Positions 12,101 to 23,326 of a stretch of DNA of 64,000 nucleotides are shown here, in pieces (position 1 is the stretch's first letter; the number at the start of each line of letters is the position of its first letter). Position numbers and translations under genes: made by a program. The notes under the pieces are model-generated. The model was not told the origin of the DNA, searched no databases, and was given only the letters and a program-made list of their open reading frames with translations. The stretch is from Adiantum capillus-veneris (lineage: Eukaryota; Streptophyta; Polypodiopsida; Polypodiales; Pteridaceae). The stretch is taken from assembly GCA_014529385.2 (NCBI GenBank), contig CM043946.1, positions 38,204,058 to 38,268,057 of the forward strand, given 5' to 3'.

Positions 12101-12404
12101 CCAAAGTACTAATAAAACATCATCATGGTACCATCAAAATCACTATGATATCAACAAGAAATTATCAATAAAACGACGTAAACTATATCTCTAAAAGAAT
12201 AATTATACGAGAATCAATGAGCCACTATATCATATAACAAAAGATCATGTACCAACACTAGCTCGATAGAATTTGGACGATCATGAACGGCTCGACTGAA
12301 TCCGAACGACATGGATTTCAGTGTCCTCGCGGGCTATTTCTACAAACTCATTCTCAATTAGGAGAAAAATAAAAAACAAAGAGTGAAAGTTGCTTTTCAG
12401 ACAT

Positions 12405-12945
12405 GTACGCAATCCGCCAACGATAACTCAAAATCGGTGCAAAATTTGAAAAAAATTTCTTCTGCAAAGTTGTAGACCACATCGATTCCGATGCCCAAGA
12501 AGGCTAGTTTCTGCAAAATTGTTTTGAATCAGGAGAAAGATAAAAAACAAAAAGCGAAGTTGCTTTTCAAGCATGTACGCAGTCCGCGAACGATAAGTCA
12601 AAATTGGTGCAGAACTTGAAAAAACTTTCTTCTGCAGAGTTGTAGACCACATCGATTTTGGTCTATCACTCTAGTAGTTTCTGCAAAATCATTTTCAATT
12701 AGAAGAAAAATCAAAAACAAAAAGTGAAAGTTTCTTTTCACGTATGTACGCAGTCCGCGAACGATAACTCAAAATCGGTGCAGAATTTGAAAAAACTTTC
12801 TTCTGCAAAATTGTAGACCACATCGATTCCAGTGCATTGCATGAGCAGTTTGCAGTCCGCGAACGATAACTCCAAATCGGTGTAGAATTTGAAAAAAAAA
12901 TCTTCTGCAAAGTTGTAGACCACATTGATTCCAATGCCTTCAACG
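12405..12945. repeat. ~170-bp tandem repeat inside the TRIM-like element
   Basis: GTACGCA(A/G)TCCGC(C/G)AACGATAA occurs at 12,405, 12,575 and 12,746, with a shortened fourth copy near 12,848. Each is followed by AA(A/T)T(C/T)GGTGCA and GTTGTAGACCACATCGATT. The frames encoding repeated WSTTLQKK-like peptides come from this array and are not genes. Confidence 0.85.
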
Positions 12946-12997
12946 GGTAGTTTCTGTAAAATCGTTTTCAATCATGAGAAATATCGAAAACAAAAAT

Positions 12998-13014
12998 GAT
13001 TTGCTCTGATACGA
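12998..13014 (-). other. Primer binding site, initiator-Met type
   Basis: The minus strand reads TCGTATCAGAGCAAATC directly after the LTR. It matches the common plant TGGTATCAGAGC except for the second base. Confidence 0.8.
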
Positions 13015-13156
13015 TGTTGAGAGAGAAAGACAGAGCACAGAAATAGAACCCCAAAGTGTGTAGACTACACACATGAGATGATGTATATATAGAGGGGACC
13101 TGGGTGCCATATATAGAGAAGCCATATATTGAGTAGCTTCACATATAAGCGCACCA
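13015..13156 (-). repeat. 5' LTR of the TRIM-like element
   Basis: 142 bp, similar to 10,431-10,572 with roughly ten differences. It contains GATGATGTATATATAGAGGGG, whose TATATATA core could serve as a promoter element. The outer end reads GCGCACCA before the CTTTA duplication. Confidence 0.9.
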
Positions 13157-13282
13157 CTTTAGAATTTCATGGAGGCTAAAATGAATAAATTTTCTCTCTG
13201 CTTTGCATGCTAGCTCTCTTATCATTTCCACTCTTGAATGAATATCCACTTCATAAAAAGAACAAAAAACACACCCAAAAGA

Positions 13283-13285
<3 letters not shown>

Positions 13286-13372
<87 letters not shown>
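13286..13372. repeat. (TG)n(GA)n compound microsatellite
   Basis: About 20 TG units run into about 24 GA units. Frames across it are low-complexity artefacts. Confidence 0.95.
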
Positions 13373-13374
<2 letters not shown>

Positions 13375-13384
13375 CATGTATAGA

Positions 13385-16300
13385 TTATTAAGCAAGAGCA
13401 ATTGGTGACATCCAGATTGTATGTTAACTCTAATATACATAAGCTTTCATGTTTATGGGATGGGATTAAGCAGCTTGTCATCAGTGGTAGCAAGATAAAT
13501 TTGAAGTAAAGCAACCCATGAGTCTTTATAACAACATATTTGAAGGGCCTCCAAATGTTTTAGCTTTAATTGTTCAATAATGTGTAGTTATAGCATAGAA
13601 TTGGACAAACAGTAGACTTTGATGAGCAAAAATCTGGAAATTTAAGCTGTGCACAATTTTGGGATGAGATTATGCACTCATTCTTCCATGATTGGTCTTT
13701 TCTTCATCAACCCCTCCCTAAGCTATCAAATCATGTGCTCATGCATGCTGCTGGAGATTGACACCATGTTACTCCACGTCGTCACACAATTCATGAGGTA
13801 TGCAATTGTTTTACATTTTTGATTCCGATGTGATTGCTTGCTATGGCAACGCCAAGGTCTAGAATCTCAAGGAGATTGGCACAACCTGTTGCTTGCTGAC
13901 ATGAAGGGGGCCGAGGTTATGTTAATCCTGTTGTCATCTCACCGAACCCCTCCGAGTTTCGCTCCTGCACGACACTTATGTGTTGGTTTTTATGTTTAAG
14001 GCCTTCACGGTAGCCAAAGGGCTTCCACTTTTGTATGCAAGGCATGTTACCCAGGGGGTATAAAATATGTTTTTGCTCTAACCCATCCACTCTGTCAAGG
14101 ACAAGCTGCGTAATGGATTGTTTAACATGCTTGCTGGTTGCTGTAAACACACAACAACACTAAAAGGAACCTAAAATTTGGACTTAATTCACAGGAAAAG
14201 TGCCAATGCTAAGTCATTATCAGTCAATCATGACCCCTGCAAGAAAGGTAAGTCAGGACGTGTTACCTCTATCGATGAGAGAGTCATACTAGAAAGCTGT
14301 GGAATGCTTATAGGATAAGTTGCAAGTTAGGCATAAGATGCACAAGAGCAGGGCAATCAACTATACACGTCATAGTCGTTTAAGGAAACTTCCTCAGCCC
14401 ACATGCTCTTCTGATCCCTGTATCTTCTTCTCTCAAAGAATAATGCAAACTTTCTACAAAGCTTTTAATACATGTTTTGCTGGTGAGTCAGCCTGAGACA
14501 AGGTACTCTAACTCTCAGCTAGAAATTGGGCAAGACGCCATCTAAATTAGTCTTCATCGGTTCCTCAATTGAACACTAATTGCCACAAAGGCTATGAGCC
14601 ACACACACTGGCTAAGAGTCATTGTCAGATCTCGGGTATGACCCAGCTGTTGGTATTCCTTGGGAGACTGTTCTCCAGCTCAAACAGATCTACCCAGTGG
14701 AGTACACATCGACGTTAATGGACAAGCAAGAGTCTTGTCATTACGGATGTTTACAGTGTCATTTTTGCACTACATGTTTTCAGTGCGACACTCAAGTTGA
14801 GTTTTTGATAAATCTTCAATTCACAGCGGTTGATCTCTAAAAGGAAGTATAGATGCAGCAATCAGTTGCGACAGCACGGCTATCCACAAGAGCTAAGCAA
14901 TTCACTTGTGTGGATCTCCTGCTCTCTCTATAGCACTACGGACTGTCTATGGACATAATGTTTTGAGGTAAGACCCGACGAGTGATTGTTACATCACCCC
15001 ATAGGTATTCAGGATCACAGATTGATCTGCATTGAGAATCACAGTTGATCTCTCCCAGTTATACTTTCAACGAAAGAATTCCGCAATCTACCACACGCGG
15101 TAGCAGACAGACACACTTTTCAAGTTGATTCCAATCAACATGTACATGGTTGACTATGTTGGTTACCGTTATCTGCTAGTTGAGCAGTTTCTACAAAGAG
15201 TCTTATCAAGGGGTTTGACTACGTAGATTCTAATCCAAGAGCTTGGATTGCAAAGGCAACAGCCAGGCTTCCCAGTGCAATACTTTTTTTTTTTCCAGGT
15301 AGTGGACGTGTTCCTCTCCATTTGAATACGGGTAAGTGAACATTACGTTCAAATCTCAAGGTATGCATCTATTCATTTGGTGTTATTCCATTTTTAGTAT
15401 GCTTTGCTTGGTTTTTCAAGACGTATAAGTACGCTTGAATGTTACAGAGCCATGCCAAGGGCATGTCGGCACAAAGTATTTTAGGCCAAGTATCCAATCT
15501 ATCTTTTTGCCTTATGCTGCTACGAACCTACTTGTAGGGTTCAATTTGGCACATGTTGTCACATGGGATACAACATGGTCTACCAGTGTGGAGCAATGAA
15601 TGAGGGTCCCTATCACTCCTGTCGTAAAGTGTTTAGAGCTACCTCCACACACAAGTACATCTTGTACTTGTAGGATGTTCTTTTTCAGACATCCTTAGTT
15701 GAGACATATTCCACATGTGGCGAATATGAGTCTCTGGGAATAACACTGGCGCCCCTATTTCAAATCTGTGTCACGACAAAGTCCCTAAGTGCTGGTCACA
15801 TCTGTTTTCTAGACCATTTTTAGCACGACGTATCAGGAGCAATTTCATGGCCAGAAATTGTCGGATACTTAGAATGACTTGTTAAGGTACAAGTATTGCT
15901 AAACAGCATTACAGATGGTTGTTTACACATATAGCAAATGAAAAGTTTTATTATTTGTACCTAGAAGTGATCACTGTTTCACCTTCTATTATGGTTCAAA
16001 CATTTCCGCAAGGCTTGCAAAAAGATTGCAACTGAAAGTATTTAGTTTCTTTTCAGAACTATTTACATTCATCTTTAATGTGTGCTAGGCGCATCACATT
16101 TGCCATAAGTAGGCAAGCATCATTATGGATATACAGGTTTTGTTAGTTTTTGCTAAATGCATGCACACTAGGTGTTATGGGCCCTAGTATTTAGCAAGGG
16201 CTGATTTGGAACGGCATGCATATTCCACAGATTTTTGCTTATGAAGCATTTTGCACTCTATGTGTACTATCTCTATGAGATTACTTTTGGATCCACTAAT

Positions 16301-16767
16301 CACCAATAGAGGTCATGGCTCGGTTTGGGCGTTTCTGGATTTTTTCAAGTTAACCACGATGGTTATTTCGGACATTGTTGATTCTTCACCAATGTTAAAC
16401 ACTCTTGTGATTTCCCGTTTACCAGTCATCTGGGACGACTGTCTGTAAACCGTGAGGAAAACACACCTCAGTACTATCCGTTATCCAAGGGGATAGGCAG
16501 ATTACAAAGATTACAAAGAGTAATCTTGTGCTACAAGATCTGCTAAGAGCATACGTTACCACATGTACAATGCATTTTTAGACAGATGATTTTCTCCCTA
16601 TTTTCGAATTTGCTTAAGTACGATTTTCGACTTTGAATACCTCTTGTGGTGGGGTTGGAGATTGTGTCAATACTTTCATACGTCAAGGACTTGCCAGGTG
16701 TGCTGACGGAGTACGTTAGACGTAACCTTCATTAGGTACGAACATGTAACGGAATTTTAAAATACTC
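13385..16767. other. Mostly unrecognised; probable gypsy interior, heavily decayed
   Basis: No frame longer than about 75 codons carries a recognisable domain. Because an integrase C-terminus in plus orientation follows directly, part of this stretch may be the decayed interior of that element, but I could not find RT or integrase core motifs. A matching upstream LTR was not found. Confidence 0.4.
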
Positions 16768-17103
16768 AAGCGAGTTGGTGATCGTGCCTACAAGCTACTA
16801 CTACCATCACACTCTCGCATTAAACCGGTGTTTCATGTTATCCATTTACGAAAGCAGTTACATGGGGACAACAACGTCATTGACCAAAAGGTTTTGGTCG
16901 ATTACATTGAACCTCTTACGTTACTGCATGAACCTGAACGTGTTATGGATTATAATGAGTTGCGTACACGTCATCATGTACGACAACAAGCCTTAATCAA
17001 GTGGAAAGACCGACCTGAAGAAGGTGCCACTTGAGAAAACATTAGTGTTCTTAAGAAGAAGTTTCCTACTTTTGTTTTCGAGGATGAAAACTCTTCTTTA
17101 AGG
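16768..17103 (+). pseudogene. Ty3/gypsy integrase C-terminus with chromodomain-like tail
   Basis: The frame reads RVGDRAYKLLLPSHSRIKPV, then FHVIHLRKQL, then a chromodomain-like segment (LIKWKDRPEEGAT, ISVLKKKFPTFVFEDE). This is the usual end of plant gypsy pol: SH3-like fold, then the ATWE motif, then FPxFxxED. One nonsense change replaces the Trp of ATWE (TGG to TGA at 17,032-17,034), after which the frame continues to ENSSLRGE. The chromodomain is thought to steer integration to marked chromatin. Upstream pol is not recognisable, so this is a fragment. Confidence 0.8.
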
Positions 17104-17283
17104 GGGGAGTAATGTCAGGACACGGATCCTGTACCCTAAGAACTAGGCTAGGCAAGGACTACGGCCAAGGGCCGGGCTAAACAGTGTGGACAGGGGATCC
17201 GTCTAGGGCAAGGGGCTAGGATCCCACCTATAAAGGAAGGTGGGGAGGAGGATCCAGGGAGCCTAGTTGCCTAGTTTCTTACA
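17099..17283 (+). mobile_element. PPT and probable short 3' LTR
   Basis: The purine tract AAGGGGGGAG is followed by TGTCAGGACACGG at 17,113, directly after the pol remnant. About 125 bp later CACCTATAAAGGAAGG is a good TATA box. A candidate end is ...TTTCTTACA at 17,283, giving an LTR of about 171 bp with TG...CA ends. No partner LTR is seen, so the far boundary is inferred. Confidence 0.55.
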
Positions 17284-17807
17284 ATTTCTACCCAAGGTAC
17301 TCCTTGATGTATACAACAAGAATATGTGATTACAACAAATTTGGATGTCAAAATTGCTCAAATCACCACTTTTTCACCTTTATAGTCTTGTAGCTGCAAA
17401 GTCTTTGTACATGCAAAAGTATGTGTCCAAATGAGATGAAATTTTGCAAGCAAGCTTAACACATCATTTCCCAACCCCCTATGTGGTCAAAAGTGAATTT
17501 TGACTTTTAGATCTGGCCTTGAGACATTATACGCGTATAAAGCCTATGTGTTCAGATTTTGACAAAATTTGGTCTGTGACCTTGTCTTGTGGTGCTTAAC
17601 ACCCTAGTAAGCTCAAATTTCAATTTTGGTCTCTAAAAGTGTCCTCTAGACATCATACGCGTATGATGTCTAACTGGTCAGAATGAAGTGACTTTTGTTC
17701 CAGAGGTTCCTCACTACACTGACAACTCAGAGCAAGTTTCAGATTTGAATTTGAACACTTTTTGTGCAAGTTATGGCCAATACAAGCATTAACTTGCCTA
17801 AATGCGT
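17284..17807. repeat. Diverged repeat with palindromic CATACGCGTATG cores (left copy)
   Basis: Similar to 38,745-39,290 in the same orientation; the best landmark is ACAAGAATATGTGATTACAA followed by CAAATTTGGATGTCA. It contains two copies of a palindromic motif: TTATACGCGTATAA near 17,530 and a 26-bp perfect palindrome at 17,647-17,672. Each motif is preceded by a TTTTGACTT/TTTTGGTCT-type phrase. It may be leader sequence of the gypsy element whose primer site is at 39,752, interrupted by the element inserted at 17,808. Confidence 0.6.
17647..17672. other. 26-bp perfect palindrome
   Basis: The core is CATCATACGCGTATGATG, extended symmetrically by TAGA/TCTA. Related but imperfect versions occur near 17,530, 38,955 and 39,245. 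Repetition of a palindrome in an element's leader suggests a protein-binding site; the binding protein is unknown. Confidence 0.8.
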
Positions 17808-19241
17808 TGGAAGGGAAAAATCAAAAAACCACCAGCACACTCAGTGTGAATGCCTCTCTATAGCCCACTGATCTCACAACACCCCTATCCCCTAGCAATC
17901 ACATACCCAGACTCCCAATATGCAAACATTCAAAGTCCAAGCCCGTACCCGACCGGCCCTTACTATACACACTCGGTCGTAAAGCATACAATCAATTATC
18001 CCGATCTATGACCCTTGATAGCATCATACACTCACATATAAGTAGTCCCAATCCCTTCGTGCACCCCATGATCATTGACAGACACCCAGTTTACCCTTAG
18101 GTTTTCATCCTCCAGGCATGTACATAGCCATATAGATAGCATTCACTCACTCATCAACACACACCAACACTTGTACCCTATATTCACATCCTGCACGCAG
18201 GTAGAATTACTCACATACATGAGACACATATAGACATGAGAGCGGGAGAGATAGAAAATGTTCATTTAAATGTCAACAACATAGAAGTTATGCCGATGTA
18301 GACATAATTTTTCACACATGAGTGACGTGTCATATCGCCTGTGTCGATTTCGAAGCCGATACCAAGGGGAGCTTGAAGCCTCTAAACAATCCGCCTTCAA
18401 CTGGCTTCATATGGACAAAAGCTTAGGGCGTGATAGGCTAATTTAGGTTAACAGTCCCTCTTTTTGCTGTCGCTAGCAAATTTCTCACAGCATCCCGAAG
18501 GCCACCCCTCTATTCTGGCGGCACTTTCCTCCAGGCCAACTATTTGCTGGCTCCCTCTACTAGGACCCCAGTAGCTACACCCGGCCATGCCTCTGCAACA
18601 ACTGGCGGCCCTTGCACAGTTTTAGTGCGCCATCATCAAGCCCCAAGCCTCTCGATGATTGACCTTTCACCTCCCTCTCTTTGCAGTCTCCCCAAGGGTA
18701 GCTCCTCACGAGCCTTCACTCAAGACCCGATCAAATCCTCCCTGATGGGCTTGACAATCAATGACCCCTCATGCCACTCTCGACCTGGCTCTGCAAGTGG
18801 GCTGCCTCTTGTTGGCGAACAGCGACCTCGCTATTGGTCGCCTCCCCCTGTAACTGGCTTCAAGGAGCTGCCACGCCCCCTCATATTCAACTGGCGGGCC
18901 TCCCTATGCAACTGGCCCACTCTCCCTGCTTTTGCATGGCCACCACACCAAACACATGGCGGTTACCTCTCTGCATCGATGAGAAGTCCCGCCACCTTCA
19001 TTCATCATTTTTTTTTCCCTCTTCCAGCTAAAGCTTTAAAAAGGCTTTGGGTTTAGCCGCCTTTCACACGATCGGCAAGTCTTTGATTGGGGTATCAAAA
19101 AAAAACTCCAACTCAGCTCCCCTCCTTGCCTTTGCAATGTCCACCTCAGCTCTTAAGAGGCCCGAGCAAATATGAAGCAACCACACCAAGGTTGCTCCCC
19201 GATTTGACACCTCCTAAACAAGAACCGCCTGTCATGTTGAG
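17808..19241 (-). repeat. 3' LTR of the gag-only element
   Basis: Starts TGGAAGGGAAAAATC on the plus strand and is collinear with 37,298-38,727. The frame at 18,544-19,056 (plus) lies entirely within the LTR, is proline-rich by composition, and its counterpart in the other LTR is not conserved as a frame, so I do not call it a gene. Confidence 0.85.
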
Positions 19242-20688
19242 GGTTCATGGCCACAAAGCCAACATAATTGGCCCATAAAACTGAATTCTTGGTGGAAGGC
19301 ACTTCGTCGAGAGTATCACAAACACCATATATTGAGTTGCATCACCTACAATAGCTCTCGATGGACATGTTCTAGCAAGTAGAGCCTGCTGTGCTGCTGC
19401 ATACATCTCGCTCCAAATCCCATAGCATAAACCTAATAGCACCTGCATCCAGTACCACTTGTCTCGTTCCCAACCTTGTGATATAAACATTTGATCCTCT
19501 CACTTTTGATAACAAAAAAAACACTTGCAGTTTTGACTAGCGAGTGCTCCAACTTCTTGCACTTCCATAGATCGACACAGTTTGGTTGTACCATCATTGC
19601 CCACCCCCTCGTTGAGCATTCATGCTCAACCATAGCATTCTTTAGGTAAAATAGTACTGCATAGAGAAAATGATATAACATAGCTACATAGACTCATAAG
19701 AAAAATGATAATAATGGCTATATATATAGACTAGAGATAGAGAGAAAAGCATCTGCTGCATCATCCGCCAGGATCAAACGGAAAGCTCGCAGCTTCCCCA
19801 ATCATAGTGTAGGCTCCACCTGGATCAAAAACAAAACAATGGACGTGGCCATCCACCTGTAAAGCATGTATATCTAAGCCTTCCTTTCCATTTGTATGCC
19901 AATAGACATGCCACCCTAACAGCTCTTCATAGCATGGAGCTTTGTCACCCTGCATCCATAATCCTTCCATCCAACCATAAGCATACTTTCAAATACTTGA
20001 AGCATTGGTACCATAAGCAGCTATCATGTCACCTGCTAGAACTCTCCATATCATACTCTTTATCAGATAAGCATTGAAACCTGTATAGTACACCTTACAA
20101 AGCAACCTGGAACAACATAGCTATCAGTAGCATAGCATAAAGTAGCCAAACCCTACCATTTGCCTCCACCTATTGCATAGCCAAGTAAACCTGTTCCCTA
20201 TGCATACCTGCATCCAAACCCTCTGTAAATGGCTCCAAGGCCACCTTTTCATACTCAAGAGCATGACCTGCTAAAGCTTTAACATGTTCTTCAAATACCT
20301 CATCACCTGCAAGGTTGGCGGCACCTTTCTCGTTGCATGGAGCACCACTCTTATAGGTTGCACCTGTATCAGCTTCCATAGAGTCATCTGCCAGAGCTAA
20401 CTCTCCACGGGCACACACAAACTCTGAAACTTCAAAACACACCTCGACTTGCTCACCAAGGCAAGGTTGCCCCACCCCCTACATAGACAAACCACTTCGA
20501 CCTATCTTTGTTTCCGCTTCTAGCTCCTACAAGTCATCCTCGAAAACCTACTCTTCAACTAGGTCTGATGCACAATCAAACCATACCTCTTCCCCCAATA
20601 GGGACTCACCATCACACGGCATTTGATAGGGCTGCTCGACTGGCAGGTTCACACAAGGTGAAACACCATACTTCTCTTCGACCTTTAG
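19242..20688 (-). other. Interior of the gag-only element downstream of gag, unrecognised
   Basis: Several minus-strand frames of 60-101 codons exist (for example 20,170-20,475, acidic, and 19,761-19,970 with GWHVYWHTNGKEGLDIHAL), but none carries protease, RT or integrase motifs. They may be an old unknown coding region. No purine tract is obvious next to the 3' LTR. Confidence 0.45.
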
Positions 20689-21111
20689 CTAGCTGGCATG
20701 CAACAAATATACATCTTGCTCCACTTCATCTACACGAAAAACATCATAAGTGTCATACCTAGAACACATGGATTCTATCTCCCATGTAGCATCTGTATCC
20801 AAAACGCTACTGGAGCTATGAGAACTGTCACACTCCTCTTTTGAACTTGTCAATTCTTGGACCACTGCTACCTTCCTCGTTGCTGGTTCTGGAACTGACA
20901 CCTCTTCTTTAAGATCTTCTATCACCTCGTCCTCTTGAGCAAGCAAGCTGGGTGGCACTCTGAATATGCCTCTCTGCACCTTTTGACACCTGGTTGGCAC
21001 TTCTTCTACCATGGCATCACCTTCATGTGCTTTGATTACATGCATATCAACAAAAGGATCTTTTACCTCTTGATGCTCTTTAATTTGTTTGGGATTAGGT
21101 CCACTGGCTGC
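20689..21111 (-). pseudogene. gag fragment 3 (acidic C-terminal part) of the gag-only element
   Basis: From the inner edge of the Tat-like insertion the frame runs on in register (ASGPNPKQIKEHQEVKDP) into a 118-residue acidic, Ser-rich tail starting MHVIKAHEGDAMVEEV and ending YLLHAS. I see no CCHC zinc knuckle. The junction across the shared CTGC target site preserves the frame, supporting the assignment to the same gag. Confidence 0.7.
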
Positions 21112-22675
21112 TGATGGGAGGAAAGCGAACCCCCGAACCCCCGATGGCCTCTAAAACACCGGGGACCGAATGGCGCACCTCGTGCCTGTCATAGTAAAGC
21201 AAACAGGGGGCACCACCTAGCTTCAACGGCTAGGACGCAAACAACACACCACCATAACAAATTTTTCATCCAAGAGAGATGGATGCTTGCGAGTAATGAT
21301 AAGGAGGAAGGGAAATGAGATCAAGTGAGAGAGAGAGAGAGAGAGAGAGTGAGAGAGGGGGTATAGCAGCTTAGTACTTAGGCACCATAGAAGGATGGCG
21401 AATCCGCACACCCTTCACACATACACAATCTCACTCCAAACACAAGACTAGGTGGCGATTCCGCACACCTCACATGGAAAAAACATTGCAAGAAAACATA
21501 CTCACAAAGCCTCAAGATTTATTTAGAGAATAAGGCGATGAAATGGGGAGCATAGGGTAGGGGAATGAGAAGGGAGAGACTCGTAGAGCACATGGCGGAT
21601 AGGTGGGAGCTGATGGCGAAGATTTGCACGAGGGTTATGGCCATCATCCTTCATTTAGCTGCCCTTCATCTTCCATAGCCCAAGGGTGTAGAGGTCATGC
21701 TCAAAACAAGCATGGTGATTGCAGTGATGGTGATGGTGTGGGCGTGTGTGTGTGTGCACTAGGCACACACAGTGCATAGTGTACTCTTTGGTGATGTTGT
21801 GTGTGTGTTTAGTGTGATGGTGACCCCTCTTTATATAGGGGAGGAGGGGGGAGAAATTCTAGAATTTAGAAATGAAGAAATCATTATCTACATAGGCCAT
21901 GTGACTGTGGGCCGCACTTGTCTGGCTGTGTGTATATGTGCCAGAAGAGCAGTCTCATGAGAGAGAGACTAAGAGATAGAGATAGGTTGATGAAAAAAAG
22001 TGAGAGGTGACATGGAAAATAAAGTAATTACAAGAGGGGAGAGAGGGGAGTGTGTTCAGAGGTGAATCTGTGTGCAGATGTATGTGAACACAAGAAAATC
22101 AGGTAACCACCGGGTGGGGATGGGTCTGTGGGCACCTGTTTCAATGAAACTGAGTGTGTGTGAGTGTGAGGGAGGTTATTTAGCTACAAGACAAGAGACA
22201 TGGTGCCCTTTAGAGAGAGGGGGGGGTATTTGGGTCATGGGATATGATGGGAGAGAGAAAGGGGGGGTGGGGTATACTATTTTGGAAGATAGGGTAAGTT
22301 GCATGTGAGTTAGGGTGCATTATTGGTGAGTTAGAATGCATTATTGGTGAGAGGTGGGGTAGCTTGAGGGGAGAGAGAAAGGAGAAAGGACAAGGGGAAG
22401 AGAGAGGGGGTTGACCTTTTGAGTGGAGGAGAGGAAAAGGGACACACGGCGGGGCAATAGTGAAGAAAAAGGAGGCAAGGTGGGGATGGGCTGCCCCGCA
22501 AGCATGAGGTGGCCTATTTAAATTTACCTTTCTCATATATTTACATAATCATACTTTATTTTTTTTTCTTATTTTTCCAATGCCTTTTATCACTCCCTCT
22601 CTAAGAGGAGGTTTTCATGGGGTGGGGACGAGAGAAGAGGGGTATGGGAGCTTGGCTTGTGAAAAGTCCCCATCA
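21112..22675 (-). repeat. 3' LTR of the Tat-like element
   Basis: Collinear with the 5' LTR and ends TTTCCTCCCATCA on the minus strand. Its frames (for example 22,210-22,536) are compositional, Pro/His-rich artefacts. Confidence 0.95.
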
Positions 22676-22692
22676 TTAGCCCTCTCCTTTTG
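22676..22692 (-). other. Polypurine tract
   Basis: The minus strand reads AAAAGGAGAGGGCTAA directly before TGATGGGG of the 3' LTR; this primes plus-strand DNA synthesis. Confidence 0.8.
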
Positions 22693-22703
22693 GCTAGAGG
22701 CAT

Positions 22704-23285
22704 TCATGTCTCTAGCCAATATGTTTGATCATTATCGTCGGAGGTGGCGGCTGATGGTATGTCCTCATCTATAATGTCAATAGGTGGAGCCTGGTCAAAT
22801 TGAAGAAAATAAGGTTTAAGTCGCCAACCATTTACCCTGGTTTTATGAAGTTTTCCATCAGCCTCCATAAGCTAGTAGCTTCCATTGGCATACTTTTTCC
22901 TGATGATGGAAGGCCCTTCCCATCGGAGCAAGAGTTTCTTATCCTTGCGCGTGTCGAAGCGATTGTCGTAGCGGAGCACCAGCATTCCTTTCTTCAATTG
23001 TTTTTTCCGGAGATGCTCGTTTAAGCTAAGTCGTCTATGCTCTGCTTGTGCTGCATAATAATTTATTGCTTCTTCTCTGTCCAGCTGCAGTCTTTCCAAG
23101 TTGATGATGTGATCTCTCAAATGCATGTTGGGTTGTTGAAGTTGGCTTGCCATTACTCTGAGACTTTGTAGTTGCACTTCAATGGACAAGATTGCTTCCT
23201 TACCAAATACTAGATGATACGGTGTGAATCCCAAGGATGTACGAAATGAAGTTCTGTAGGCCCATAAAGCTGGTAGTAGGCCCAT
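22704..23285 (-). pseudogene. Integrase C-terminal region
   Basis: Runs LWAYRTSFRTSLGFTPYHLV, then GMLVLRYDNRFDTRKDKK, then RWEGPSIIRKKYANGSY, followed by a TAG (22,872-22,874) and then the conserved end (KLHKTRVNGWRLKP) to a TGA at 22,704. There is no chromodomain. A short local duplication (AGGCCCATAAAG, twice near 23,260-23,290) disrupts the join with the core. Confidence 0.85.
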
Positions 23286-23326
23286 AAAGTTCTGTAGGCC
23301 CAGTCTTCGGGATGATTGTTTACCTT

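Larger units (their letters stand above)
10431..13156 (-). mobile_element. Small non-autonomous LTR retrotransposon (TRIM-like), complete
   Basis: Two 142-bp direct repeats begin TGTTGAG and end CA, and the whole element is bracketed by the exact 5-bp duplication CTTTA (10,426-10,430 and 13,157-13,161). On the minus strand the 5' LTR (13,015-13,156) is followed at once by TCGTATCAGAGCAAATC, one base away at the start from the plant initiator-Met primer site TGGTATCAGAGC. The 3' LTR (10,431-10,572) is preceded by the purine tract GAGCGGGGG. The 2.44-kb interior has no gag or pol and consists largely of three tandem repeat families. LTR length and primer site fit a copia-derived TRIM. It must have used proteins from another element. 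Confidence 0.9.

Noticed and set aside
12428-12971. Repeated small protein frames (WSTTLQKK-like)
   Set aside because: They follow the 170-bp tandem repeat in several frames; no start context or domain.
18544-19056. 170-codon plus-strand frame as a host gene
   Set aside because: It lies inside an LTR, is not kept as a frame in the partner LTR, and is antisense to the element; its Pro/Ser bias is compositional.
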